Shown piece by piece: positions 56,606 through 64,000 of a DNA stretch of 64,000 nt (the stretch's first letter is position 1; every line of letters begins with the position of its first letter). The DNA is from Planctomycetia bacterium (GTDB lineage Bacteria; Planctomycetota; Phycisphaerae; UBA1845; UTPLA1), in assembly GCA_015075745.1 (NCBI GenBank), contig JABTTW010000003.1, forward strand, positions 124,001-188,000. The letters run 5' to 3'. Under the pieces are notes generated by a model that saw only the letters and a list, made by a program, of their open reading frames with translations, was not told the origin of the DNA and searched no databases. The position numbers and the translations under genes are program-made.

Positions 56606-57193
56606 TTACTCGACGGGCTTCTTTTTGCCCTTTGCGGGTTCGGCATCAAGCTCGCACCACCGGGCTTCTCCGTCGACGTAGTCCCAAAATTTCTCGTAAT
56701 TCCCATCCTGAAGCGTGCAGCGGAGCACCGCCCAGGCGTATTGCCCGACGGCGACGGCCACGGTCTCGTCGGGATGACTCTTGACGATCCTTGAGATGCC
56801 GTCGGAGAGTCGCTTCGCTGCGTCGAGTAGCGACTCGCCACTAGGCGGCTCGACGGAGGTTGGGTCACTCCGCCATTGCCGATATACACGGCCGAACCTC
56901 TCCTTTAGGCTTTCGATGGTCAGCCCCTCCCAATGTCCGAGGTCGAGCTCCCGAAGCTCCTTGACGGTCTTAAGCTTGATGCCCAGACCGTGAGCGATGA
57001 CGGTTCCCGTTTGCTTCGTCGCGTGCTCCGGGCCGCATCGAACCACGGTCGGCTTCAGCGCGGCGATGGCGTCGGCGTCGGCGACAGCCTGGCGATGCCC
57101 CACTTCCGTCAGCGGTAAGTCGGTATCTCCGGCGAGGCGCCCTTCCACCCGCCACTGCGTCTCTCCCGCTGATACAAGGGCAATGTGTGTCAT
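56606..57193 (-). CDS. Phosphoglycerate mutase-fold protein without the catalytic RHG motif
   Basis: The fold of the histidine phosphatase superfamily is plain: GETQWRVEGRLAGDTDLPLTEVGHRQA, LRELDLGHWEGLTIESLKERF and PPSGESLLDAAKRL. But the catalytic RHGET is SAGET (S8, A9), so both the phosphorylated His and its Arg are missing. The second catalytic His region (usual VxHG) is AVAVGQYAW. The CGPEHATKQTG block replaces SPLxRAxQTA. It is therefore probably not a phosphatase or mutase. A highly charged C-terminus ends it. Position next to recQ and pgk says little. Confidence 0.82.
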   Translation of the reverse strand: MTHIALVSAGETQWRVEGRLAGDTDLPLTEVGHRQAVADADAIAALKPTVVRCGPEHATKQTGTVIAHGLGIKLKTVKELRELDLGHWEGLTIESLKERFGRVYRQWRSDPTSVEPPSGESLLDAAKRLSDGISRIVKSHPDETVAVAVGQYAWAVLRCTLQDGNYEKFWDYVDGEARWCELDAEPAKGKKKPVE

Positions 57194-57287
57194 GCCAGAA
57201 ATTCAATTCGCGGCGCGGAGGCCAACATGGTGACGGTAAGCCAGTGAAACATCGCTCGGGGCATGTCGAATTGTGGTGGAATGGAAT

Positions 57288-58532
57288 TCACGCATCATCC
57301 AGCAGCTCGATCGTGGCGAACGGCTTGCCCTCGAGAAACTCCAGGCTTGCCCCCCCGCCCGTCGAGATATGTGTCATCTCGTCCGCGAGCCCGGCCGCCT
57401 CCACCGCCGCCGACGAATCGCCGCCGCCGATGATGGTGATCGCGCCGCGTGCCGTTGCCTCGGCCAGCGCCTTGGCAATCGCCAGTGTTCCGGTGTCAAA
57501 GGGCGGCGTCTCAAACACCCCCATGGGCCCGTTCCAAACGATGGTCTTGGCCGTTTCGAGAACATCCCTGAAAGCGGACACGGTGCCCGGTCCGACGTCA
57601 AAACCCGCAAGACCCGACTCAATCTCGCCCGCGACGACCCGCGTCGACACGTTGGCCTCTAATTTCGCCGCACAGATGCTGTCGATCGGCAAGTGAATTT
57701 TCCCGGCGGACTTCTCCAGCAATGCCTTGGCAATCTCCAGCTTGTCGCGCTCACAAAGACTGTCTCCGACGCGCATGCCCTTGGAGGCCAGGAATGTATA
57801 GGCCATGGCTCCGCCGATCAGGATCGAATCCACCTTGGGGAGCAGGCTTTCGATGACGCCGATCTTGTCGCTGACCTTGGCGCCGCCGAGGATCGCGACG
57901 AACGGCCGCGCCGGTCGATTCAGGGCTTCTCCGAGAAACCGAAGCTCCTTCTCCACCAGCCGTCCACAACAACGTCTTCCCGCGCCTATCATCAGCGGCA
58001 CGTCGTACATGCTGGCATGTTTCCGATGACAGGTTCCAAAGGCGTCGTTGCAGTACAAGTCCCCGTATCTCACCAGTTCCCGCGCGAATGCGTCGATGGA
58101 TGCCCGCTGCTCGACGGTCGGCTTCTTATCCGGATTCTTTTTGGCCTTGTCGATCAGGGTCTCCGCCGCGTGAAAGCGCAAATTCTCAAGCAATACGACG
58201 CTGCCCGGCGTCATGGACTCCACGGCCCGATCGGCCGGCGAACCAACGCAGTCCTCGGCAAATGTCACCGGGCATCCCATGAGCGACGCCAGGTGAGTCG
58301 CGACCGGTCGCAGGCTGAATTCAGGCTCATGTCCCGTGCCTTTGGGCCGGCCCAGGTGGCTCATCAGAATGAGTTTGCCGCCGCGATCCACGACCGACTT
58401 GATGGAGGGCAGTGCCTGAACGAGGCGACGATCGTCGGTGATGCGATCGCCCTGCAGCGGCACGTTGAAATCCACGCGCATGAGCACCCGCTTGCCGCTC
58501 ACTTCAACTTGATCAATCGTCCGTTTGGCCAT
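57288..58532 (-). CDS. pgk: Phosphoglycerate kinase
   Basis: Glycolytic enzyme making ATP from 1,3-bisphosphoglycerate. Signature [68 protein letters not shown] and the C-terminal [10 protein letters not shown]...[18 protein letters not shown]. The 414-residue length is normal. The start at 58532 lies inside the last 20 bases of the upstream pseudopilin gene, so translation may be coupled. Confidence 0.96.
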   Translation of the reverse strand: MAKRTIDQVEVSGKRVLMRVDFNVPLQGDRITDDRRLVQALPSIKSVVDRGGKLILMSHLGRPKGTGHEPEFSLRPVATHLASLMGCPVTFAEDCVGSPADRAVESMTPGSVVLLENLRFHAAETLIDKAKKNPDKKPTVEQRASIDAFARELVRYGDLYCNDAFGTCHRKHASMYDVPLMIGAGRRCCGRLVEKELRFLGEALNRPARPFVAILGGAKVSDKIGVIESLLPKVDSILIGGAMAYTFLASKGMRVGDSLCERDKLEIAKALLEKSAGKIHLPIDSICAAKLEANVSTRVVAGEIESGLAGFDVGPGTVSAFRDVLETAKTIVWNGPMGVFETPPFDTGTLAIAKALAEATARGAITIIGGGDSSAAVEAAGLADEMTHISTGGGASLEFLEGKPFATIELLDDA

Positions 58533-59112
58533 GTTGTTCCGCCTCCATCGTCGTCGACGAATCGCGAATCAGGTCGTGCAGCCGAAACCCCTCGGGCCCT
58601 GGATCGTCGCTTCTCAGATTGTCGCCGATCCTGGAATCATCCTCCACTCCAAAGTCTCGATCCGGGCCGGCCGAGACAAAAATCGGCCGACCATTGTTGG
58701 CTCGCACCTGGAGGGACTCCTTCGGGTCGGACAGATATTTGAGCGGCGTTCCCCATGGATCGACGAGGTTCTTCCGCCCCGGCCCCTTCCACAATCCCGG
58801 AGGCAGTGCTTCGAGCAGTGGACGCGTTCGATCGAAATCCAACAGGGCCGTCGCCGCCCAGTTCGCTGCATTCGGACCGGAGCCTCGCGGATACTGACCG
58901 AAGGCGCGGTGATACCGGGACAACGCCTTGTCAAGATCGGAGAGCAATCGGATGGATAGGTCGCGGCGCGTGGCCTGACGCGTGGAGTTCATCCACCCGG
59001 AAAGGAAGAACAGCCCGATCCCGATCATCAATGTGGTGATGATCATTTCGACGAGTGTCATTCCCGTGGCGAACGCCGCGATGCGTCTTTCGCTGGCTCC
59101 GTGAATCGGCAT
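58513..59112 (-). CDS. Type II secretion-like pseudopilin
   Basis: Starting at ATG 59112 (AGGA nine bases before it), a positively charged leader of 17 residues ends in the prepilin cleavage site G|MTLVEMIITTLMIGIGLFFL with Glu at mature position 5 and one hydrophobic helix. The rest (about 160 residues) resembles GspG/GspH globular domains, with LVDPWGTPLKYLSD and DDSRIGDNLRSDD acidic loops. It would be processed by the prepilin peptidase at 27112. The gene overlaps pgk by 20 bases. No gspE/D or pil genes are in the window. Confidence 0.82.
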   Translation of the reverse strand: MPIHGASERRIAAFATGMTLVEMIITTLMIGIGLFFLSGWMNSTRQATRRDLSIRLLSDLDKALSRYHRAFGQYPRGSGPNAANWAATALLDFDRTRPLLEALPPGLWKGPGRKNLVDPWGTPLKYLSDPKESLQVRANNGRPIFVSAGPDRDFGVEDDSRIGDNLRSDDPGPEGFRLHDLIRDSSTTMEAEQHGQTDD

Positions 59113-59326
59113 TCGGCTGATCCTAAGGCGACCCATGGCTCGGTCAAGATCCGAGAAACTCGACGCCCTTTATCGGCGTGGAACATGGAAATGCGAAGGG
59201 CGCGTGATTTTCGGTCGCTGCGGGCCGGCTTGTCATTCATCCGGGGCAGGTCAATAATTGGTGGGTCACCGCTGCCAACCCGCCCTCCGCAAGGGTTCAA
59301 TCGCTCATGGCCGGGAGTGTAAGTCG

Positions 59327-60025
59327 ATGCCGATTACCGTCGGATGCAAATGCGGCAAGCAATTGAAGGTCAAGGACGAACTGGCCGGCAAGGCCGTTCG
59401 CTGCCCGGCCTGCAAATCCGCTTTGCGCATTCCCGGCGAACCCGCGGCGGCGGTTGGAAAGACCGGCAAGTCCTCCACCCCGGCGGTGGACGCGAAAGCG
59501 GCCCTGCTCAAATTCGAGGCGGCGAAAAAGAAGAAGCATCTCAGCGCCGAAGAAGAGGCCGCCTATCGGGAAGAACACAATAAACTCATCGCCAGTTACG
59601 ACCAGCTTTCCGGCAAGGGCGCTACCAAGGACGGCAAGCCCGCTCCGCGCCCGACGCAGGTGCTTCCCAAGAAGCCGACGATTTTCACCAAGATCGCCGA
59701 TGCCTTCGGCGTCGTGTTCGGCACCTTCACGGCCAAGTGGCTGGTGATCTTTCTGCTGCTGGGAGGCGGGGCTGTCGGCAGTGGGTTTCTCGTCAAGTAC
59801 GTGACCTCCTACGTATCCGACGAGAGCGGGGCGAAGATGAGCAACGAGGAGCGGTCGAAGCTGCTCCTCAGTCAGGTCGCCGATGACATCAAGGCGAAGA
59901 AGTGGGATGACGCCAGGGACAAGCTCGACCAGATCATAAGACTCAACAAACGACTCGAGCTGCGCCGCGACTATCGCGACTTCCGCAAGCAGGTCAGCGA
60001 GGCTCTTGAGGGTGAGAAAAAATAA
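59327..60025 (+). CDS. Zinc-ribbon membrane protein with helical tail
   Basis: A 232-residue protein. An N-terminal zinc ribbon (VGCKCGKQLKVKDELAGKAVRC, PACKS) is followed by a Lys/Glu/Ala-rich linker (about 45-100), a transmembrane helix (AKWLVIFLLLGGGAVGSGFLV) and a charged helical tail that may be TPR-like (DDIKAKKWDDARDKLDQIIRL). ATG 59327 follows GGGAG nine bases upstream. It belongs to the common planctomycete class of ribbon-TM proteins. Role unknown. Confidence 0.75.
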   Translation: MPITVGCKCGKQLKVKDELAGKAVRCPACKSALRIPGEPAAAVGKTGKSSTPAVDAKAALLKFEAAKKKKHLSAEEEAAYREEHNKLIASYDQLSGKGATKDGKPAPRPTQVLPKKPTIFTKIADAFGVVFGTFTAKWLVIFLLLGGGAVGSGFLVKYVTSYVSDESGAKMSNEERSKLLLSQVADDIKAKKWDDARDKLDQIIRLNKRLELRRDYRDFRKQVSEALEGEKK

Positions 60026-60098
60026 GACCCGTCTTGCCGGTTCTCCCCTCTCGCTGCGCTTGCGTGCCAAGCGGATTCGCTTCCATTAACATCCCGCC

Positions 60099-61106
60099 AT
60101 GCCACAGATTGAAGTCAGCGCACTGACCAAGACCTTTCGTGTGCCCGAGCGCGAGGGCGGCTTCTGGGCGTCGGTGCGTTCCGTCGTTCGGCGCAGGTAC
60201 AAGGAGGTCCGCGCCGTCGAGCAGGTCAGTTTCTCCGTTGAAAAGGGCGAGATCGTCGGTTTCCTCGGTCCCAACGGGGCGGGAAAGACGACGACGCTGA
60301 AGATGATGTCGGGGCTGTTGCACCCGACGTCGGGCACCTGCTCGGTCATGGGGCATGTTCCGTGGCGGCGCGAGTCGACCTATCTGCGCCGGATCAGCAT
60401 GCTCATGGGCCAGCGCAGCCAGTTGAGCTGGGACCTGCCGGCGATGGACTCGTTCCTGGTCCACGCCGCGGTGTACGACCTGCCCAAACGAGCATATCAG
60501 GAGACCCTCGACGAGTTGGTCACACTGCTGGATATCCGCGACATCCTCAAGAAGCAGGTGCGCACCCTGTCGCTCGGCGAGCGCATGAAATGCGAGATCT
60601 GCGTCTCGCTGCTCCACCGGCCCGACGTGCTCTTTCTCGATGAACCGACGATCGGCGTCGATATCACCATGCAGGCGCGCATCCGCGACTTCATCGCCGA
60701 TTACAACCGGCGCTACGGGGCCACGCTGATTCTCACCAGCCACTACATGGCCGACGTCACGGCGCTGTGCAAGCGGATCATCGTCATCGACCACGGGCGC
60801 ATTCTCTTTGACGGCCTGCTCGGCGACCTGTCCGCGCGGCTGGCCCCGTTCAAGGTCATCAAGATCGATCTGGACCATCAGGCTGACGGCTACGACTTCG
60901 CGGCCCTCGGAGATGTCCTTCAGCGGCAGGAGCGGAAGATCATGCTCCGCGTCGCCAAGAAATCGGCCCCGGCTGTCACCGATCGACTTCTGCGCGACCT
61001 GCCGGTTCTCGACCTGACCATTGAGGACCCGCCGATCGAGGATGTCATCTCTCTGGCCTTCGGTCGAAAGGCGGATGAGCCTCAGCCGGCGGGAGTCTCG
61101 AAGTGA
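60099..61106 (+). CDS. ABC transporter ATPase (first gene of an ABC-2 trio)
   Basis: A 335-residue nucleotide-binding subunit. The Walker A is GFLGPNGAGKTTTLKMMSG and Walker B is LFLDEPTIGVD, with the switch SHYMAD. The signature is LSLGERMKCEI, where the usual LSGGQ is LSLGE. This ER-M-type signature and the long N-terminal 30-residue insertion (GGFWASVRSVVRRRYKE) mark the group that works with two DUF990-like permeases. Its stop overlaps the start of the permease (GTGA). Substrate unknown. Confidence 0.9.
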   Translation: MPQIEVSALTKTFRVPEREGGFWASVRSVVRRRYKEVRAVEQVSFSVEKGEIVGFLGPNGAGKTTTLKMMSGLLHPTSGTCSVMGHVPWRRESTYLRRISMLMGQRSQLSWDLPAMDSFLVHAAVYDLPKRAYQETLDELVTLLDIRDILKKQVRTLSLGERMKCEICVSLLHRPDVLFLDEPTIGVDITMQARIRDFIADYNRRYGATLILTSHYMADVTALCKRIIVIDHGRILFDGLLGDLSARLAPFKVIKIDLDHQADGYDFAALGDVLQRQERKIMLRVAKKSAPAVTDRLLRDLPVLDLTIEDPPIEDVISLAFGRKADEPQPAGVSK

Positions 61107-61912
61107 GAGTCGTCGTTCGCTCATTCGCCGCCTTCCTTCGGGCCGCCGTCGGCACGATGCTTCAGTATCGCGGGGAGATCATCCTCTGGGCCATCTGGGG
61201 GCTCATTAACCCCGCCGTTCTTTACGCCATCTGGAGCGCGGCCGCCGAGAGCAACGTCGATCAGACGCTTGCGGGCTTTAGTCGCGGGCAGTTCGCGGCG
61301 TACTACTTCTGCATCATGATCATCGGGCACTTCACGACCGCGTGGGATGCCTATGAACTCGGCTATCTCATTCGCAGCGGATCGCTTTCGCCGCAACTTC
61401 TTAGGCCCATTCTGCCCATCTGGGCTGCGCTGGCCGCCAACATGGCGTACAAGATCACCACGCTTGCCTTTGTGGGGCCGATGTGGGCCCTGTTCTTCTG
61501 GATCGTTCGTCCGACTTTCGACGCCGCGCTGTGGCAGATCGTGCTGGGCATCGTCGCCACGATGCTGGCGGGGGTTCTCAATTTTCTCCTGGGCTATGTG
61601 GTCGCGCTGGTCTCTTTCTGGTCGCCCAAGCTCGATGCGGTGGGCGAGGCCTACTTCGGCATCGGCATGATCTTCGGCGGCCGGTTCGCGCCGCTGGCCG
61701 CGCTGCCGGGGATTCTTTATCACGCCGCGTACATCCTTCCCTTTCGGTGGATGTACGCCTTTCCGGCGGAGCTGATGATGGGCAAGATCAAGACGCCGGC
61801 CGAGGCATTGTCCGGACTCACGATTCAACTTGTCTGGCTCCTGGGCATCGTTTTCGTCTTTCGCTTCGGGTGGAAGGCGGCGGTTCGGCACTATTCGGCG
61901 GTGAGCGGTTGA
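61103..61912 (+). CDS. ABC-2 permease, DUF990-like (first of two)
   Basis: A 269-residue membrane protein with six helices. GTG start at 61103 overlaps the ATPase stop. The sequence has LQYRGEIILWAIWGLINPAVLY in helix 1-2, YFCIMIIGHFTTAWDAYELGYLIRSGSLSPQLLRPI and a C-terminal ending VRHYSAVSG. Its twin follows 1-2 bases later. The pair is expected to form a heterodimeric channel with the ATPase. Confidence 0.85.
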   Translation: MRVVVRSFAAFLRAAVGTMLQYRGEIILWAIWGLINPAVLYAIWSAAAESNVDQTLAGFSRGQFAAYYFCIMIIGHFTTAWDAYELGYLIRSGSLSPQLLRPILPIWAALAANMAYKITTLAFVGPMWALFFWIVRPTFDAALWQIVLGIVATMLAGVLNFLLGYVVALVSFWSPKLDAVGEAYFGIGMIFGGRFAPLAALPGILYHAAYILPFRWMYAFPAELMMGKIKTPAEALSGLTIQLVWLLGIVFVFRFGWKAAVRHYSAVSG

Positions 61913-61913
61913 T

Positions 61914-62717
61914 ATGAACTTCATGCGCCCCATTCGACTGATCGCCCTGTTCACCAAGGTGAACGTGCAGAACCTCGCCGCCTATCGGTTTGACATGTAC
62001 ATGCGCATCGTCGTCTCGATTCTGCACCTGATCAGCGAACTGATCGGCGTCTATATCATCTTCTCCAACACGCAGGACGTTCGCGGGTGGAAGTGGCAGC
62101 ACATGCTCGTCCTCGTCGGCGTCTATCGCACGGTCGCGGGCGGCATCCGCATCGCCATCGTTCCGAACATGCGCAAGCTTCTGGAGGACATCCGCGAGGG
62201 CACGCTCGATTTTGTGCTGCTCAAGCCCGTCAACGCGCAGTTCCTTGTCAGCATTCGCGAGATTGTGATCTATCGGGTGGTCGATGTACTGCTGGGGCTG
62301 AGCATTGCCGTATACGGCTGCGTCAAGCTGACCGGACACGTGCCTGTCGCGCAGGCGATCAATTTCGCCGCGACGCTGGCGGCGGGGTTCACGATCGTCT
62401 ATGGCGTGTGGCTCATGCTCGGGACGATGTGCTTCTGGTTTGTTCGGGTGCAGAACATTGAGATGGTTTTCTGGAATGTCTTCGAGGCGGGCCGGTTCCC
62501 GATCGACATTTATCGCGAGAGCGTCCGCTGGACGCTGACGTACCTCGTCCCGCTCGCCTTTATCACGACGGTTCCCGCCCGGGCTCTGATCTCGGGCGAT
62601 ATGACGGCGGCGCCGACCACGGTGGCATGGGGCTTCGCCCTCGCTGCGGTGATGCTGGTGGTGTCGAACCGGTTTTGGAAATTCGGTCTTCGGCATTACA
62701 GCGGGGCCTCGGCGTAG
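61914..62717 (+). CDS. ABC-2 permease, DUF990-like (second)
   Basis: A 267-residue membrane protein. NVQNLAAYRFDMYMRIVVSI, EDIREGTLDFVLLKPVNAQFLVS and a C-terminal FWKFGLRHYSGASA echo the first permease (LRHYS). Six helices are predicted. It ends the operon; no clear terminator hairpin with T-run follows. Export of a lipid or polysaccharide precursor would be typical but is not evidenced. Confidence 0.85.
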   Translation: MNFMRPIRLIALFTKVNVQNLAAYRFDMYMRIVVSILHLISELIGVYIIFSNTQDVRGWKWQHMLVLVGVYRTVAGGIRIAIVPNMRKLLEDIREGTLDFVLLKPVNAQFLVSIREIVIYRVVDVLLGLSIAVYGCVKLTGHVPVAQAINFAATLAAGFTIVYGVWLMLGTMCFWFVRVQNIEMVFWNVFEAGRFPIDIYRESVRWTLTYLVPLAFITTVPARALISGDMTAAPTTVAWGFALAAVMLVVSNRFWKFGLRHYSGASA

Positions 62718-62760
62718 GGCGATTTTTTGCGTGGCGGGCTGGGTTTGGGGGGCACAATCC

Positions 62761-62853
62761 AAGGTGACAATAGGCGAAAAAAGTTTTTGAAGGCGTTTGT
62801 AAGCGCTGTGGCGGGCACGTGTTGGGGCGCTTCGCGGAAAAGGTGAAAAAAGG
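62761..62853 (+). repeat. Dispersed intergenic repeat, copy 2 (core only)
   Basis: Matches copy 1 through AAGGTGACA, the core TGTAAGCGCTGTGGCGGGC, TTGGGG and the purine-rich GGTGAAAAAAGG. The distal ATATTTGCTCC end was not found before copy 3 begins. The gene-free stretch 62718-63514 holds this copy, copy 3 and the hairpins described below. Confidence 0.7.
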
Positions 62854-62960
62854 GGCCAAGGGGAATGCAAAGGCGGTGACACATGGCGATGCGGGGGCCG
62901 CAGGTGGCCCGTCGCCAAACGGCAAGCCGCGTCCATGCTCGCGCGGGAAGCGAGGAAGCT

Positions 62961-63182
62961 AAAGTGACATAAGGTGACACAGCGGATTTTTTTCGGTTGC
63001 AAGTCTTGTGGCGGGCGTGTGTTGGGGTGGCGCGCGTTTTCGGTGAAAAACTGCGGAAACGGGTTGGCGGGCTGAGACAGCGCTATGGGGAGGCGCCGGA
63101 TTTGTGTGTCGGGCATGTGGCACCGGTTGTTTTACGGATGCAATGGTCCCTCATATGAGGATATTTGCTCCGTGTTCGCGCC
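62961..63182 (+). repeat. Dispersed intergenic repeat, copy 3
   Basis: Begins AAAGTGACATAAGGTGACAC, continues CTTGTGGCGGGCGTGTGTTG and GGTGAAAAACTGCGG, and ends with ATATTTGCTCCGTGTTCGCGCC. It spans the same length as copy 1 (about 210-220 bases), so the unit is longer than the purine-rich core. Confidence 0.72.
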
Positions 63183-63229
63183 TGGGGATGAGGGCACGGG
63201 ATCGCTTGATCGATCATGAGATGGAAATG

Positions 63230-63300
63230 GCAACCCAATGACGCAAGACATGGGAAGGGATTCCCATTCTAAGTGGGTGCGAGAAAGGAATCTCGCAGCA
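63230..63300. other. Structured intergenic segment with adjoining hairpins
   Basis: Two close hairpins: ATGGGAAGGGATTCCCAT (63250-63267, 7-bp stem) and GCGAGAAAGGAATCTCGC (63279-63296, 6-bp stem). A further outer pairing ACCCA/TGGGT encloses the first. A third hairpin, CGCCACCC/GGGTGGCG, is at 63393-63413. None has a T-run. This may be the end of the dxs transcript or an RNA element. Confidence 0.4.
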
Positions 63301-63514
63301 GCGGACCCCCGGTAATTGACCGGAGGTTAAATGTTAAAGGGGGGATGTGATTGTGCGAAAGACAGCGCCGACGACGAGGAGGAGGACCACGACGCCACCC
63401 ACAAGGGGTGGCGCTACAGCATCGTGACGAGGATTGGCGAAACGGAATCAGAGCGCGGATGAGAGAGTCGCGGCGGCCCACGTGCGGCTCGCGGGCGAAT
63501 GCGGTGATGATGGA

Positions 63515-64000
63515 TTACGTCTCGTCGGCGGTGGGGACATATGCCAGGTCGCGGGCGCGTTGGAGGGCGGCGTCGGAGACGCTTGTTTTGGGCGCGCCCA
63601 GCGCTTCGCGGACTGAGGCGGCGATGCCGGCGGCGTCGATGCCGCACTCGGCGAGCTGGCCGATGCGGGGGCCGTGGGCCACGAAGCGGTCGGCGGGCAT
63701 GCCGAGGATGATCACCTTGTCGGCGGCGAGGCCGAGGTCGCCGGCGGTCTCCAGAACGGCGGAACCGAAGCCGCCGCTGACGGAATGATCTTCGACCGTG
63801 AGGACCGGGACGCCGAGGGCCAGGGCCGAACCGACCATCTCCTGATCGACCGGCTTGGCGAAGCGGGCGTTGACGACGCGCGTCTCTATACCGTCGACCG
63901 AGAGCACCTCAGCCGCATCCAAGGCGGCGCGGCAGGTGGAGCCGTATGCCAGGATCACGGCATCGTCGCCTTCGCGCAGGGTGACGGAGCGGCCCAGCTC
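63515..64000 (-). CDS. dxs: 1-deoxy-D-xylulose-5-phosphate synthase, C-terminal part
   Basis: Partial gene, 5' end outside the window. The 162 residues seen are the C-terminal transketolase domain of DXS: LGRSVTLREGDDAVILAYGS, VVNARFAKPVDQEMVGSALA, LTVEDHSVSGGFGSAVLE, ILGMPADRFVAHG and AGIAASVREALG. DXS makes the first intermediate of the MEP isoprenoid pathway. A related transketolase-like or pyruvate dehydrogenase beta assignment is less likely, because the GFGSAVLE and DRFVxHG blocks are DXS-typical. Confidence 0.85.
   Translation of the reverse strand, partial: ELGRSVTLREGDDAVILAYGSTCRAALDAAEVLSVDGIETRVVNARFAKPVDQEMVGSALALGVPVLTVEDHSVSGGFGSAVLETAGDLGLAADKVIILGMPADRFVAHGPRIGQLAECGIDAAGIAASVREALGAPKTSVSDAALQRARDLAYVPTADET

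Noticed and set aside
61818..63116. 432-codon minus-strand frame
   Set aside because: Passes through the antisense of the permease gene and two copies of the dispersed repeat; Pro/Arg-rich and without family signs.
63393..63413. Rho-independent terminator for dxs
   Set aside because: Good 8-bp stem (CGCCACCC/GGGTGGCG) but no T-run on either strand; kept only as a hairpin.

Overview
This is a GC-rich chromosomal window, gene-dense on both strands, and it reads like a planctomycete, most likely of the Phycisphaerae type. The taxonomic pointers are indirect: several proteins carry short CxxC...CPxC zinc ribbons of the 'CGYDL...CPECG' kind; there is a chlamydial Hc1-like histone H1 homologue; HDOD, DinB and exported repeat-rich proteins are present; and two REP-associated transposases sit between inverted REPs. 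No tRNA, rRNA, CRISPR array or prophage was seen.

Layout. 1-9.1 kb: a partial membrane protein, a lipoprotein, a PLP trans-sulfuration enzyme, an HDOD protein, a NeuB-type synthase, a NifS-like cysteine desulfurase, ThiC, and a secreted dienelactone hydrolase next to RAYT element 1. 9.3-14 kb: four DinB domains in three genes, a zinc-ribbon membrane protein, and a complete IS1380-family element (12320-13910) with 17-bp ends and a CTAA target duplication. 14-18.2 kb: a FabZ-like dehydratase, the Hc1-like protein, ribosomal protein bL34 (rpmH, a very short gene), then ftsW-murG. 18.2-23.8 kb: a NifU-type scaffold, two lipoprotein hydrolases, a zinc-ribbon membrane protein, and a two-gene cytochrome bd-like pair whose larger subunit carries a fused cytochrome c domain. 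23.9-30.6 kb: a fused AroD-AroE, a phosphoesterase, shikimate kinase, a prepilin peptidase, a Pal/OmpA lipoprotein and a HisH homologue without catalytic residues. 30.6-40 kb: a Ser/Thr kinase with an Ada-like zinc domain, the GTPase Der, and a heavy-metal RND efflux operon.

40-45.7 kb: a debris region containing a chimeric der-aceA fragment and a dispersed repeat, then the glyoxylate shunt (aceB-aceA) divergent from a LysR regulator, and sucD. 45.7-54 kb: a Tat-exported FAD oxidoreductase, two low-complexity exported proteins with terminator-like hairpins, an acyl-CoA synthetase, RAYT element 2 with perfect 29-bp inverted REPs, and an ABC-2 export pair. 54-64 kb: recQ, a phosphoglycerate-mutase-fold protein lacking its catalytic RHG, pgk overlapping a pseudopilin, a zinc-ribbon membrane protein, a three-gene ABC-2 transporter, two more copies of the dispersed repeat, and the 3' part of dxs.

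Functional themes: central carbon (glyoxylate shunt, sucD, pgk), aromatic amino acid, thiamine and isoprenoid biosynthesis, Fe-S assembly, peptidoglycan synthesis, metal efflux and respiration. The most unusual items are the der-aceA chimera, the HisH and mutase-fold pseudoenzymes, the CydA-like/cytochrome c respiratory pair, the kinase with an Ada-like module, and the two RAYT/REP units with an unrelated repeat of about 200 bp.
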